64,000 nt of DNA from Marifrigoribacter sp965178585 (lineage in GTDB: Bacteria > Bacteroidota > Bacteroidia > Flavobacteriales > Flavobacteriaceae), in the NCBI GenBank assembly GCA_965178585.1, contig OZ238267.1, forward strand, positions 3,038,001 to 3,102,000. The letters run 5' to 3'. Below the pieces are notes generated by a model. It was given only the letters and a program-made list of their open reading frames with translations. It was not told the DNA's origin and did not search any database. Below, in pieces: positions 27,395 through 36,209 of this stretch. The position numbers were made by a program, and so were the translations under genes. Position 1 is the first letter of the stretch. Each line of letters starts with the position of its first letter.

Positions 27395-29017
27395 ATGATT
27401 AAAAATAACTTTATACCTAAGAAACCGCAACAATCAAAGCTGGAAAGAAAGGCGCACGATAACGAACATACACAATGGAGCAGACGCTCTTTTATACAAG
27501 CTTTAGGTTTAGCCGGAGGCGGAAGTATGATGCTAGGAGGAACTGCAATTTCTGCAACTTCACCTTCTCCTTTAGCAGTCGCTTTAGCTGAAAATGAAAA
27601 CGATAATATTTTGGTTATCATACGCTTGGAAGGTGGAAACGATGGGTTAAACACCATTGTTCCTATTTATGATTATGATTCCTATGCTAATTTACGACCT
27701 ACTATAAAACACCAACAAAGTAATTTAATCAACTTAAATGCTGATTTTGGAATCCCAAATTATATGAATGAATTGGAATCGGTTTGGGGAGATGGAGCTA
27801 TGAAAGTGGTCCACGGTGTTGGTTATCCCGACCAGAATTTATCACATTTTAGATCGACCGATATTTGGGCATCTACTGCAGAAACCTACGAAGAGCCTAC
27901 CGGATGGTGGGGACGTTATTTCGAAGATTTATACCCAGATTATATCACCAATCCACCTGAGATTCCACCAGCAGTACAAATAGGATCGATTGGGAATTTA
28001 ATTTTTAAAGGAAATAATAGCAACTATGCTTTTTCGGTTGTCAACCCTGAACAGCTTCAAAATGTTGCTGAAAACGGAACACTACACGACGTTTTAGACA
28101 TTCCAGATTGTGTGTATGGAGATAAGTTGCTTTTTATGAGAGCAACTGCCAATACCACTTTTACTTATTCTGGAGTAATAAATGATGCTTATTTGGCAGC
28201 TAATAATAGTGTGGAATATGGAGAAGGCGATTTAGCCGAACAGTTAGCAATTGTTGCACGACTCATCAAAGGTGGTTTGGGATCTAAAGTCTATATGGTT
28301 TCTTTAGGAAGTTTTGATACCCATGCAGAACAACCTGAAAGGCATCAAGAACTATTATCAGATTTATCATCCACCATCAAAAACTTTTACGATGATTTAA
28401 CAACCGTAGGAATGGATGATAAAGTATTGTCGATGACCATTTCAGAATTTGGTCGCCGTCCTTATGAAAATGGCTCTAACGGAACCGACCACGGTGCTGC
28501 TTCTCCAGTAATGCTTTTTGGTCCCGCTTTAAGCGGAAATGGTTTTATAGGAAACCATCCCGATTTAAATACTTGGGATGAAGATGATAATTTAATTCCT
28601 TCTACCGATTTTAGAGATATTTATAATACCGTTTTAACAGATTGGTTTTGTTTAGACCCATCCATTGTAAATACGATATTACTGAATGAAACCTATGAAA
28701 ATTTAGATTTAGGACTCTCTTGCGAAACGCTATCTACTTCCGATTTTAGTAATACTAGCCGATTTGCACATGTTCCTATTTATCAAAACAATCAGACTTA
28801 TATTGAGATTAACTTACCCAATTCGGCTCATGTTAATATTATTCTATACGATATGATGGCAAAGGAATTAGGCACTCTTAGCAATGAGTTTTTATATGCA
28901 GGAAGACATTCTTTTAATGTAAAAGACCTTATCAGCGGAAGGCTAAACTATGGACAATATATTTATCGTATTTCAACCGGAGGACAGTTTTATAGCAAAT
29001 CGATTATAATTAAGTAG
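27395..29017 (+). CDS. DUF1501 domain-containing protein with Tat-like signal and T9SS-like tail
   Basis: 540 residues. A twin-arginine motif (SRRSFIQALGLAGGGSMMLGG) lies about 28 residues in. The DUF1501 core, distantly like sulfatases and alkaline phosphatases, follows: VIIRLEGGNDGLNTIVP, HFRSTDIWAS, MVSLGSFDTHAEQ, MTISEFGRRPYENGSNGTDHGAA. The last 75 residues (VNIILYDMMAKELGTL, LNYGQYIYRISTGGQFYSKSI) resemble a type A T9SS sorting domain. The pairing with DUF1800 is typical; the substrate is unknown. Confidence 0.88.
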   Translation: MIKNNFIPKKPQQSKLERKAHDNEHTQWSRRSFIQALGLAGGGSMMLGGTAISATSPSPLAVALAENENDNILVIIRLEGGNDGLNTIVPIYDYDSYANLRPTIKHQQSNLINLNADFGIPNYMNELESVWGDGAMKVVHGVGYPDQNLSHFRSTDIWASTAETYEEPTGWWGRYFEDLYPDYITNPPEIPPAVQIGSIGNLIFKGNNSNYAFSVVNPEQLQNVAENGTLHDVLDIPDCVYGDKLLFMRATANTTFTYSGVINDAYLAANNSVEYGEGDLAEQLAIVARLIKGGLGSKVYMVSLGSFDTHAEQPERHQELLSDLSSTIKNFYDDLTTVGMDDKVLSMTISEFGRRPYENGSNGTDHGAASPVMLFGPALSGNGFIGNHPDLNTWDEDDNLIPSTDFRDIYNTVLTDWFCLDPSIVNTILLNETYENLDLGLSCETLSTSDFSNTSRFAHVPIYQNNQTYIEINLPNSAHVNIILYDMMAKELGTLSNEFLYAGRHSFNVKDLISGRLNYGQYIYRISTGGQFYSKSIIIK

Positions 29018-29027
29018 TAGGTTTTTA

Positions 29028-30254
29028 ATGAAAAGAAGTTTTGCCATTTTGATTTTACTAATTGGGAATTGTTTATTTGCTCAAATTGTAGATATTCCAG
29101 ATCCAATTTTTAAAGATAGCTTAGTTAATTATCCTGTTGTAGATACTAACGGAGATAGTCATGGAGATGCTGATGCAGATACTAATGATGATGGAGAAAT
29201 ACAAGTAGTAGAAGCGGAAGCAGTACTAGGTTTGTATATAACTCTGGAATGGATAAGTAGTTTAGAGGGTTTACAAAGCTTTATAAATTTAGAAAAGTTT
29301 AGATGTATTAATAATTTTTTTGATAGCATTGATGTTACTTCAATACCAAATTTAAAAGAGTTGATACTTCCTAACGCTCAATTAACTTCTATAGATGTTT
29401 CTCAAAATTTAAATCTTGAGGTGTTAAATTTATGGGAGAATGAGTTAAGTGCTATAGATGTGAGTAATAACACAAATTTAAAGTATTTGAATTTAACTAA
29501 TAATTATTTTAATAATCTTGATGTTTCACAAAATGAAAGCTTAGAATATCTGTCTATATCCCAAAATAATTTTAGTTTTATTGATATAACACAAAATGTA
29601 TTATTAAAGGAATTATATATTTCAAATAATAACTTTACAAATATTAATATAGCACAAAACATAAATTTAGAATCATTTCATTCTCAAAATAATCAGATGA
29701 ATACTATTGATATAAGTCAAAATACAAATTTAAAAATATTGTTTTGTCATTTTAATTTATTAACAGATCTTGATGCGTCTCAAAACTCTCAATTAACTTA
29801 TATAAGTTGTTCTAATAACTTGTTAACCAATTTAAATATTAAAAACAGCAATAATATTAATCTTAATATTTTAAAGGCAGTTAACAACTCAAACCTTGAT
29901 TGTATACAAGTAGATGATGTGAACTTTGCAAATTCTCAATCTTGCGAAACTAGTAGTGGTTGGTGTATTGATGAAACAGCAGTATACAGTGAAGATTGTA
30001 GCTTAGGATTAAACGAAGTATTAGAAACTCAATTTTCCATCTATCCAAATCCAGCAAGTGATGTATTAATTATTGAAAAATCCAATCTTACTTCTATTAC
30101 TAAAATTAAAGTCTTTGATGTTCTAGGTAAACTAGTATTAGAACAAAACAATCCTTCAAAACAAATAGATGTTTCAAAACTTCCCACGGGTTTATTTTTT
30201 ATTCATATTCAAACAGATAATGGTACTGCCATCAAAAAGGTAATAAAGGAATAA
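29028..30254 (+). CDS. Secreted leucine-rich repeat protein with T9SS type A sorting domain
   Basis: 408 residues. Signal peptide (FAILILLIGNCLFAQ), then about eleven leucine-rich repeats of 20-22 residues with the pattern N-L-xx-L-x-L-xx-N-x-L-xx-ID-V-S-xN (residues about 75-290). The C-terminal 75 residues are a type A sorting tail (FSIYPNPASDVLIIEK, VFDVLGKLVLEQ, LPTGLFFIHIQTDNG). It is probably a surface binding protein. It starts 10 bases after the DUF1501 gene and may be its cotranscribed partner. Confidence 0.85.
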   Translation: MKRSFAILILLIGNCLFAQIVDIPDPIFKDSLVNYPVVDTNGDSHGDADADTNDDGEIQVVEAEAVLGLYITLEWISSLEGLQSFINLEKFRCINNFFDSIDVTSIPNLKELILPNAQLTSIDVSQNLNLEVLNLWENELSAIDVSNNTNLKYLNLTNNYFNNLDVSQNESLEYLSISQNNFSFIDITQNVLLKELYISNNNFTNINIAQNINLESFHSQNNQMNTIDISQNTNLKILFCHFNLLTDLDASQNSQLTYISCSNNLLTNLNIKNSNNINLNILKAVNNSNLDCIQVDDVNFANSQSCETSSGWCIDETAVYSEDCSLGLNEVLETQFSIYPNPASDVLIIEKSNLTSITKIKVFDVLGKLVLEQNNPSKQIDVSKLPTGLFFIHIQTDNGTAIKKVIKE

Positions 30255-30306
30255 TTACAAATCATTCTTTTAAAAAATCCTCTAGTACATCCATAAATAA
30301 AATCCG

Positions 30307-30314
30307 TATTTTTG
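30307..30314 (+). promoter_or_regulatory. -7 box (TATTTTTG) of metG
   Basis: Exact TAnnTTTG match 17 bases before the metG ATG at 30332; it implies a leader of about 10 bases for metG-tex. Confidence 0.55.
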
Positions 30315-30331
30315 CACTTTCAAAATTGAGT

Positions 30332-32401
30332 ATGCAAAATTCATCTAAAAGGTTTACGATAACGGCAGCATTGCCTTATACCAACGGCCCTGTACATATT
30401 GGACATTTAGCAGGTGTATATGTTCCTGCCGATATTTATTCGCGTTTTCAAAGAATGCAAGGCAACGATGTTGCTTTTGTTTGTGGAAGCGATGAACACG
30501 GAGTTCCTATCACCATCAAAGCTAAAAAGGAAGGCATTACACCACAACAAGTAGTGGATAAATACCATGCCATTATCAAAAAATCGTTTCAAGATTTTGG
30601 AATTACCTTCGATAATTACTCGCGTACGTCAGCTAAAACACACCACGATACCGCTTCCGATTTCTTTAAAAAGTTATACGAAGATGGTAAGTTTATAGAA
30701 CAAACTACCGAGCAATTTTATGACAAAGAAGCCAATCAGTTTTTAGCAGATCGATTTATTATAGGTACTTGTCCAAAATGTGGTTTTGAAGAAAGTTATG
30801 GAGATCAATGTGAAAATTGTGGAACCTCTCATAATGCAACCGATTTAATCAACCCAAAATCATCTATCACTGGAAATACTCCAGCATTAAAAGAAACCAA
30901 ACACTGGTTTTTACCTTTAGATCAATACGAACCTTGGTTAAAAGAATGGATTGTTGATGGACATAAAAAAGATTGGAAATCGAATGTTTATGGACAATGC
31001 AAATCTTGGATTGATGATGGTTTACGACCAAGAGCCGTAACTCGTGATTTGGATTGGGGAATTCCTGTTCCTGTGGAAGGAGCCGATGGAAAAGTATTGT
31101 ATGTATGGTTTGATGCTCCAATTGGCTACATTTCTGCCACCAAAGAATGGGCAGAAAAAGAAGGAAAAGATTGGGAACCATATTGGAAAGATGAAGATAC
31201 GAAATTGCTTCATTTTATAGGAAAAGATAATATTGTTTTTCACTGTATTATTTTCCCAAGTATGTTAAAAGCAGACGGAAGCTATATCTTGCCTAATAAT
31301 GTTCCTGCTAATGAGTTTTTAAACTTGGAAGGAAATAAAATTTCTACCAGTAAAAACTGGGCGGTTTGGTTGCATGAATATTTGGTTGATTTTCCAAATC
31401 AGCAAGATGTATTGCGTTATGCATTAACTGCAAATGCTCCAGAAACGAAAGACAACGATTTTACTTGGGCAGACTTTCAAGCAAGAAATAATAATGAATT
31501 AGTTGCTATTTTCGGAAACTTTATCAATCGTGTAGTGGTTTTAACCAATAAATATTACGATGGAATTGTTCCAGAACCTGCTTCATTTACTGAAGTCGAC
31601 ACAGCAACACTAACAGAATTAAAAGCCTACCCTAAGGTGATTGAAAGCTCAATCGAGCGATATCGTTTTAGAGAAGCGCAGGCAGAATTAATGAATGTAG
31701 CTCGACTAGGAAATAAATATTTAGCCGACGAAGAACCTTGGAAAACGATTAAAACAGACGAAGAGAGAACTAAGACAATTATGTTTGTTTCGCTTCAGAT
31801 TGCTTCTGCATTGGCTGTTTTATGCGAACCCTTTTTACCGTTTACTTCTAGTAAATTAAAAAATATGCTTTGTTATTCTGAACTTGATTCAGAATCCACT
31901 TGGGGAGAGGTAGCAACCAAAGATATTTTACTTCCTTCAGGTCATCAAATAGGAAAAGGAGAATTGCTTTTCAGTAAAATTGAAGATGAGCAAGTACAAC
32001 AACAATTAGATAAATTAGCAGCCACCAAAAAAGCAAATGAAGTGATGAATGCAAGTCCAGAACCTCAAAAAGACACCATCCAATTTGAGGATTTTACCAA
32101 ATTAGATATGCGAGTAGGAACCATTTTGGAAGCTGAAAAAATGGCGAAAACCAAAAAGTTACTCATCTTAAAAGTAGATACAGGAATTGATGTTCGTACC
32201 ATTGTTTCGGGTATAGCAGAAAGTTTTACTCCAGAAGAAGTGGTTGGAAAAAAAGTAACCGTATTGGTTAACTTAGCACCAAGAGCATTGCGAGGAGTAG
32301 ATAGTGAAGGAATGATTTTAATGACCGAAACTCCTGAAGGAAAATTGGTGTTTTTAAATCCAGATGATAAAGCTGTTACTAACGGTGCAACGATTAGTTA
32401 A
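30332..32401 (+). CDS. metG: Methionine-tRNA ligase
   Basis: About 689 residues. HIGH motif at ALPYTNGPVHIGHLAG, four-Cys zinc knuckle (CPKCGFEESYGDQCENCG), KISTSKNW as the KMSKS equivalent (KISTS), anticodon-binding helices, and a C-terminal tRNA-binding (EMAP/Trbp111-like) domain (FEDFTKLDMRVGTILEAE). It charges tRNA-Met. I chose ATG at 30332 over TTG at 30326. A short stretch CYSELDSES near residue 513 is encoded by a palindromic DNA segment and may be an inserted repeat. The stop overlaps the tex start by one base (TAATG). Confidence 0.96.
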   Translation: MQNSSKRFTITAALPYTNGPVHIGHLAGVYVPADIYSRFQRMQGNDVAFVCGSDEHGVPITIKAKKEGITPQQVVDKYHAIIKKSFQDFGITFDNYSRTSAKTHHDTASDFFKKLYEDGKFIEQTTEQFYDKEANQFLADRFIIGTCPKCGFEESYGDQCENCGTSHNATDLINPKSSITGNTPALKETKHWFLPLDQYEPWLKEWIVDGHKKDWKSNVYGQCKSWIDDGLRPRAVTRDLDWGIPVPVEGADGKVLYVWFDAPIGYISATKEWAEKEGKDWEPYWKDEDTKLLHFIGKDNIVFHCIIFPSMLKADGSYILPNNVPANEFLNLEGNKISTSKNWAVWLHEYLVDFPNQQDVLRYALTANAPETKDNDFTWADFQARNNNELVAIFGNFINRVVVLTNKYYDGIVPEPASFTEVDTATLTELKAYPKVIESSIERYRFREAQAELMNVARLGNKYLADEEPWKTIKTDEERTKTIMFVSLQIASALAVLCEPFLPFTSSKLKNMLCYSELDSESTWGEVATKDILLPSGHQIGKGELLFSKIEDEQVQQQLDKLAATKKANEVMNASPEPQKDTIQFEDFTKLDMRVGTILEAEKMAKTKKLLILKVDTGIDVRTIVSGIAESFTPEEVVGKKVTVLVNLAPRALRGVDSEGMILMTETPEGKLVFLNPDDKAVTNGATIS
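31876..31896. repeat. Palindromic mini-element inside metG
   Basis: ATTCTGAA and TTCAGAAT flank CTTGA, giving a 21-base hairpin that encodes YSELDSES in frame between the anticodon domain and the C-terminal linker. Segments reading SELDSES are known to me as scattered palindromes in flavobacterial genomes. Only this copy was seen in the window. Confidence 0.5.
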
Positions 32402-34527
32402 TGACTTCCCTTTTACGATTTGTTCAAAATAAAACACAACTTCCAGAAAGTGGTGTAAAGAATACCATCGCTTTATTAAATGAAGATTGTACCATTCCCT
32501 TTATCGCTCGTTATCGAAAAGAACGAACTGGAAATTTGGATGAAGTACAAATTGAGTCTATTGTTAAATACAAGGAACAATTTGAGGCTTTAGAAAAAAG
32601 AAAAAAAGCAATCCTCAAAGCACTTCAAGAACAGAAAGTACTTACTAAAGAATTAGAAGATAAAATTAATCGTAGCGAAAATCTAATAGATCTAGAAGAT
32701 CTTTACCTTCCTTTTAAAAAGAAACGAAAAACAAAAGCAGAAACTGCACGGTTAAACGGATTAGAACCTTTAGCAAAAATTATCATGAGTCAGAATGCTC
32801 GTGATATCCATTCTATAGCTGAAAGATATACATCTAATACCGTATTAACCCAAGAAGATGCTTTAGAAGGCGCACGATATATCATTGCTGAATGGATCAA
32901 CGAACGAACAGATATCCGTAATAATATTCGTTATCAATTAGAACGATTTGCAATGATAGCTACAAAGGTAGTTAAGGCAAAAGTGAACGATGAAAAGGCT
33001 CAAAAATTTAGAGACTATTTTAATTGGATTGAATCCTTACAACGTTGTCCTTCTCATCGATTATTGGCAATCTTAAGAGCACAAGATGAAGGTTTTATTA
33101 GATTAAAAATTGAAATTGATAATGAAAAAGCACTTTCAAAAATTGAAGATCGAATCATTCGTTCTCAAAATGAATGTTCACTTCAGATTGAAATAGCTAT
33201 AAAAGATGCTTATAAAAGATTGTTGTTTCCTTCCTTATCAAACGAGATTTTAAGCCTCGCAAAAGAAAAAGCAGATGATACTGCAATACAGGTATTTGCA
33301 AAAAACTTGAAGCAATTATTACTAGGTTCTCCTTTAGGTGAAAAACGAATATTAGCCATCGATCCCGGTTTTAGAACCGGCTGTAAAGTGGTTTGTTTAG
33401 ATGCACAAGGAAATTTAAAATACAACGAAACTATTTTTCCTCATGCTCCTAAAAATGATCAAATAGGTGCCATTAAAAAAATTAGTTCTTTGGCAGATGC
33501 TCATAAGATTGAAGCCATTGCGATTGGAAACGGCACAGCTTCTAGAGAAACCGAACAACTTATTAGAAAAATACATTTTAAAAACGACATAAAGGTTTTT
33601 GTGGTTAGTGAAGCAGGTGCCTCTATTTATTCGGCTTCAACCATCGCAAGAAAGGAATTTCCAAATTACGATGTAACCGTTCGTGGGGCTATTTCAATAG
33701 GTAGAAGATTAGCAGATCCCTTAGCAGAATTGGTGAAAATTGATGCTAAATCGATTGGTGTAGGTCAATACCAACACGATGTTGATCAAACTAAATTAAA
33801 TAAATCGCTGGATCGAGTTGTAGAAAATTGTGTGAATGCGGTTGGAGTTAATATCAACACTGCAAGCGCATCTTTATTAAGTTATGTTTCAGGAATTGGC
33901 TCCAAATTAGCAGAGAGTATCGTCAACTTTAAAGAGGAAAATGGTGCGTTTACATCCAGAAATGAAATTAAAAAAGTACCTCGCTTAGGAGGTAAAGCTT
34001 TTGAACAAAGTGCAGGTTTTCTTCGTATAAAAAACGCAAAAAATCCATTAGACGATTCTTCCGTTCATCCTGAAAGCTATGCAATCGTTTCAAAAATTGC
34101 AAAAGATGAAAAGAAAACGATTTCAGAATTAATTGGAAACAAAGAGGTGCTTCAAAAAATTGAAATTGATAAATACATTTCAGATAAAATAGGTTTGCCT
34201 ACACTTCAAGATATTTTAAAAGAATTAGAAAAACCAGGGCTAGATATTCGATCGGAAGCCAAAGTATTTACTTTTAATCAAAACATTAAGACGATTAATG
34301 ATTTAAGAGAAGGTCAATTATTACCAGGCATTGTAAATAACATCACTAATTTTGGTTGTTTTGTAGATGTGGGTATAAAAGAAAGTGGTTTAATTCACGT
34401 TTCAAATTTAGCTGATGCTTTTGTTAAAGATGTTAGTGAACATGTGAGTTTACACCAACAAATTATTGTGAAAGTATTAGAAGTTGATGTTGCTAGAAAA
34501 CGAATACAACTTAAACTTCACAAATAG
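32401..34527 (+). CDS. tex: Tex family RNA-binding transcription accessory protein
   Basis: 708 residues. Tex domains in order: N-terminal helix-turn-helix region (FIARYRKERTGNLDEVQI), YqgF/RNase H-like domain (ILAIDPGFRTGCKVVCLD), helix-hairpin-helix pair (LLSYVSGIGSKLAESIV, VPRLGGKAFEQSAGFLRI) and a C-terminal S1 domain (LPGIVNNITNFGCFVDVGIKESG). It binds nucleic acid and influences transcription. It overlaps metG by one base, so the two share a transcript, and it ends directly against the converging ferredoxin gene. Confidence 0.95.
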   Translation: MTSLLRFVQNKTQLPESGVKNTIALLNEDCTIPFIARYRKERTGNLDEVQIESIVKYKEQFEALEKRKKAILKALQEQKVLTKELEDKINRSENLIDLEDLYLPFKKKRKTKAETARLNGLEPLAKIIMSQNARDIHSIAERYTSNTVLTQEDALEGARYIIAEWINERTDIRNNIRYQLERFAMIATKVVKAKVNDEKAQKFRDYFNWIESLQRCPSHRLLAILRAQDEGFIRLKIEIDNEKALSKIEDRIIRSQNECSLQIEIAIKDAYKRLLFPSLSNEILSLAKEKADDTAIQVFAKNLKQLLLGSPLGEKRILAIDPGFRTGCKVVCLDAQGNLKYNETIFPHAPKNDQIGAIKKISSLADAHKIEAIAIGNGTASRETEQLIRKIHFKNDIKVFVVSEAGASIYSASTIARKEFPNYDVTVRGAISIGRRLADPLAELVKIDAKSIGVGQYQHDVDQTKLNKSLDRVVENCVNAVGVNINTASASLLSYVSGIGSKLAESIVNFKEENGAFTSRNEIKKVPRLGGKAFEQSAGFLRIKNAKNPLDDSSVHPESYAIVSKIAKDEKKTISELIGNKEVLQKIEIDKYISDKIGLPTLQDILKELEKPGLDIRSEAKVFTFNQNIKTINDLREGQLLPGIVNNITNFGCFVDVGIKESGLIHVSNLADAFVKDVSEHVSLHQQIIVKVLEVDVARKRIQLKLHK

Positions 34528-34758
34528 TTAAACTAACTTTGTAGAAATAATTTTTACAGGACAAGCTTCCATTGCTTTGATGTTGGCTTCTAAAATGGAA
34601 TGATCTTGAGATTTTATGGTATGAAACCCTTTTTTATCGGTAGATTTTAGCAGTACTGTTTTCCCATCCTTTTTGGACATCTGAAATTGAGCAGGAGCAA
34701 ATTCAACACAATAGTTACAGCCAATGCATTTTTTTCTTTGTAAAGTAATTACAACCAT
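34528..34758 (-). CDS. Small 4Fe-4S ferredoxin
   Basis: 76 residues with one cluster site: KCIGCNYCVEFAP at the N-terminus and EACPVKII near the end supply the cysteines (CxxCxxC and CP). Only three plus one cysteines are present, fitting a single [4Fe-4S] cluster. It is 5 bases after the U32 gene on the same strand, so it may donate electrons to, or mature, that protein. Other roles are possible, since small ferredoxins serve many enzymes. Confidence 0.85.
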   Translation of the reverse strand: MVVITLQRKKCIGCNYCVEFAPAQFQMSKKDGKTVLLKSTDKKGFHTIKSQDHSILEANIKAMEACPVKIISTKLV

Positions 34759-34763
34759 TACTC

Positions 34764-36020
34764 TTAAACTGTGGGTTGTGGAGTTTGTACAATCTTATAC
34801 AGTTTGTCTGATGGACGAATTCTGAATTTTAAAGGTATGGTAACCGAATCCCCTTTAGTAGCTTTATCCAAACGCTCATCGTTCACCATCATTTCGGTTA
34901 ATTCAAATTCTTCAACACCTGTAGTTGGTCCTGTTATTAGGATTGAATCTCCAATAGATAAATCGAAAGCTTCAATTTTAAATTCACCAATACTTGGTTT
35001 CGGAAAGAAATGCATTCCTTTTCCTAAATAAACTTTCTTTTGAGTTGCTTTACTTCCATCAACATCGCTCCATTCACCCATTTTTTGACCTAAGTAATAA
35101 CCACTCCAAAATCCACGATTGTATACTTTCTTTAATTCTGTCATCCAATCCTCAACTCGCTCTTGATTAAAATTACCTTCATAATAAGCATCAATCGCCT
35201 CACGATAGGTTTTGATCACTTTGGCAACATATTCTGGAGCTCTACCTCTACCTTCAATTTTTAAAACTTTTATTCCAGAATCAATTACTTGATCTAAGAA
35301 ATCTAGCGTACATAAATCTTTAGGAGACATAATGTATTCGTTATCTAGTTCCATTTCATTACCCGTATCTTGGTCGATAACCGTATATTTTTTTCTGCAA
35401 TTTTGTTTACAAGCACCTCTATTTGCAGATGAGTTATGAGAATGCAAACTCATATAACATTTTCCAGAAACAGCCATACAAAGCGCACCATGACCAAATA
35501 TTTCTACTTCAACCAAGTTACCTGAAGGTCCAATTATTTTTTCCTTTTCAATTTGCTCTGTAATTTTTTTAACCTGACGTAAACTTAATTCTCTACTCAT
35601 CACCATCGTATCGGCAAACATGGCATAAAACTTTACCGTTTCAATATTGGTAATGTTTATTTGAGTTGAAATATGAATTTCCATTCCAATTTGCCTTGCA
35701 TAGGAAATCACCGCTTGATCCATTACAATAACCGCAGTTATACCAGCATCTTTAGCAGCATCTAATAAGGTTTTTATAATCGTTAAATCGTGATCATAAA
35801 TAATGGTATTCAAGGTAAGGTAAGTACGCACCTTTTTTTCTTCACATCGTTTTACTATTTCTGGTAAATCTTCAATAGTAAAATTAATACTTGCTCGAGC
35901 ACGCATATTTAATTGATCAACTCCAAAATAAACAGAATCAGCTCCATTAGTAATTGCAGCTTGTAACGATTCAAAACTTCCAGCTGGAGCCATTAATTCT
36001 ATTCTTCCTGATTGTGTCAT
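34764..36020 (-). CDS. U32 peptidase family protein, TrhP-like tRNA hydroxylation factor
   Basis: 418 residues. The family opening RIELMAPAGSFESLQAAITNGADSVYFG and the central VEIFGHGALCMAVSGKCYMS and RGACKQNCRKKY with KIEGRGRAPEYVAKV are U32 signatures; the cysteines around CMAVSGKC...CKQNC fit an iron-sulphur site. Escherichia coli TrhP of this family is needed for 5-hydroxyuridine at tRNA position 34, without oxygen and with prephenate. The gene faces away from trhO, whose product makes the same base with oxygen. A role as a true peptidase is unlikely. RlhA (rRNA) is the alternative. Confidence 0.82.
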   Translation of the reverse strand: MTQSGRIELMAPAGSFESLQAAITNGADSVYFGVDQLNMRARASINFTIEDLPEIVKRCEEKKVRTYLTLNTIIYDHDLTIIKTLLDAAKDAGITAVIVMDQAVISYARQIGMEIHISTQINITNIETVKFYAMFADTMVMSRELSLRQVKKITEQIEKEKIIGPSGNLVEVEIFGHGALCMAVSGKCYMSLHSHNSSANRGACKQNCRKKYTVIDQDTGNEMELDNEYIMSPKDLCTLDFLDQVIDSGIKVLKIEGRGRAPEYVAKVIKTYREAIDAYYEGNFNQERVEDWMTELKKVYNRGFWSGYYLGQKMGEWSDVDGSKATQKKVYLGKGMHFFPKPSIGEFKIEAFDLSIGDSILITGPTTGVEEFELTEMMVNDERLDKATKGDSVTIPLKFRIRPSDKLYKIVQTPQPTV

Positions 36021-36047
36021 AATTTATTTTCCTATTATTAAGGGCTG

Positions 36048-36055
36048 CAAAGATA
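36048..36055 (-). promoter_or_regulatory. -7 box (TATCTTTG) of the U32-ferredoxin operon
   Basis: Exact TAnnTTTG match on the minus strand, 27 bases before the start at 36020. Confidence 0.55.
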
Positions 36056-36161
36056 AGAATATGTGTGGCTAAAAATGAAAATTATTCTGTATCAGCTTTT
36101 ATAAGAGATAAAAATCTTCTTCAGAAATTAGAATTAATATTTACAATCACAAAAAATCTAT

Positions 36162-36169
36162 TACTTTTG
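36162..36169 (+). promoter_or_regulatory. -7 box (TACTTTTG) of trhO
   Basis: Exact TAnnTTTG match 40 bases before the trhO start at 36210. Confidence 0.6.
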
Positions 36170-36209
36170 CCCTTTTAATTATTCTTTTAACCTTATAAAT
36201 TAGTATAGC

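Noticed and set aside
29200..29900. Short-period repeats that could look like an array
   Set aside because: They are leucine-rich repeat codons of the protein at 29028-30254; no constant repeat with unique spacers, so not CRISPR.
36103..36118. AAGA-N8-TCTT element between the TrhP-like and trhO genes
   Set aside because: It resembles the AAAAGA-N8-TCTTTT motif but lacks the outer bases, and its distances to the two -7 boxes (58.5 and 62.5) do not fit the 33.5 seen elsewhere.
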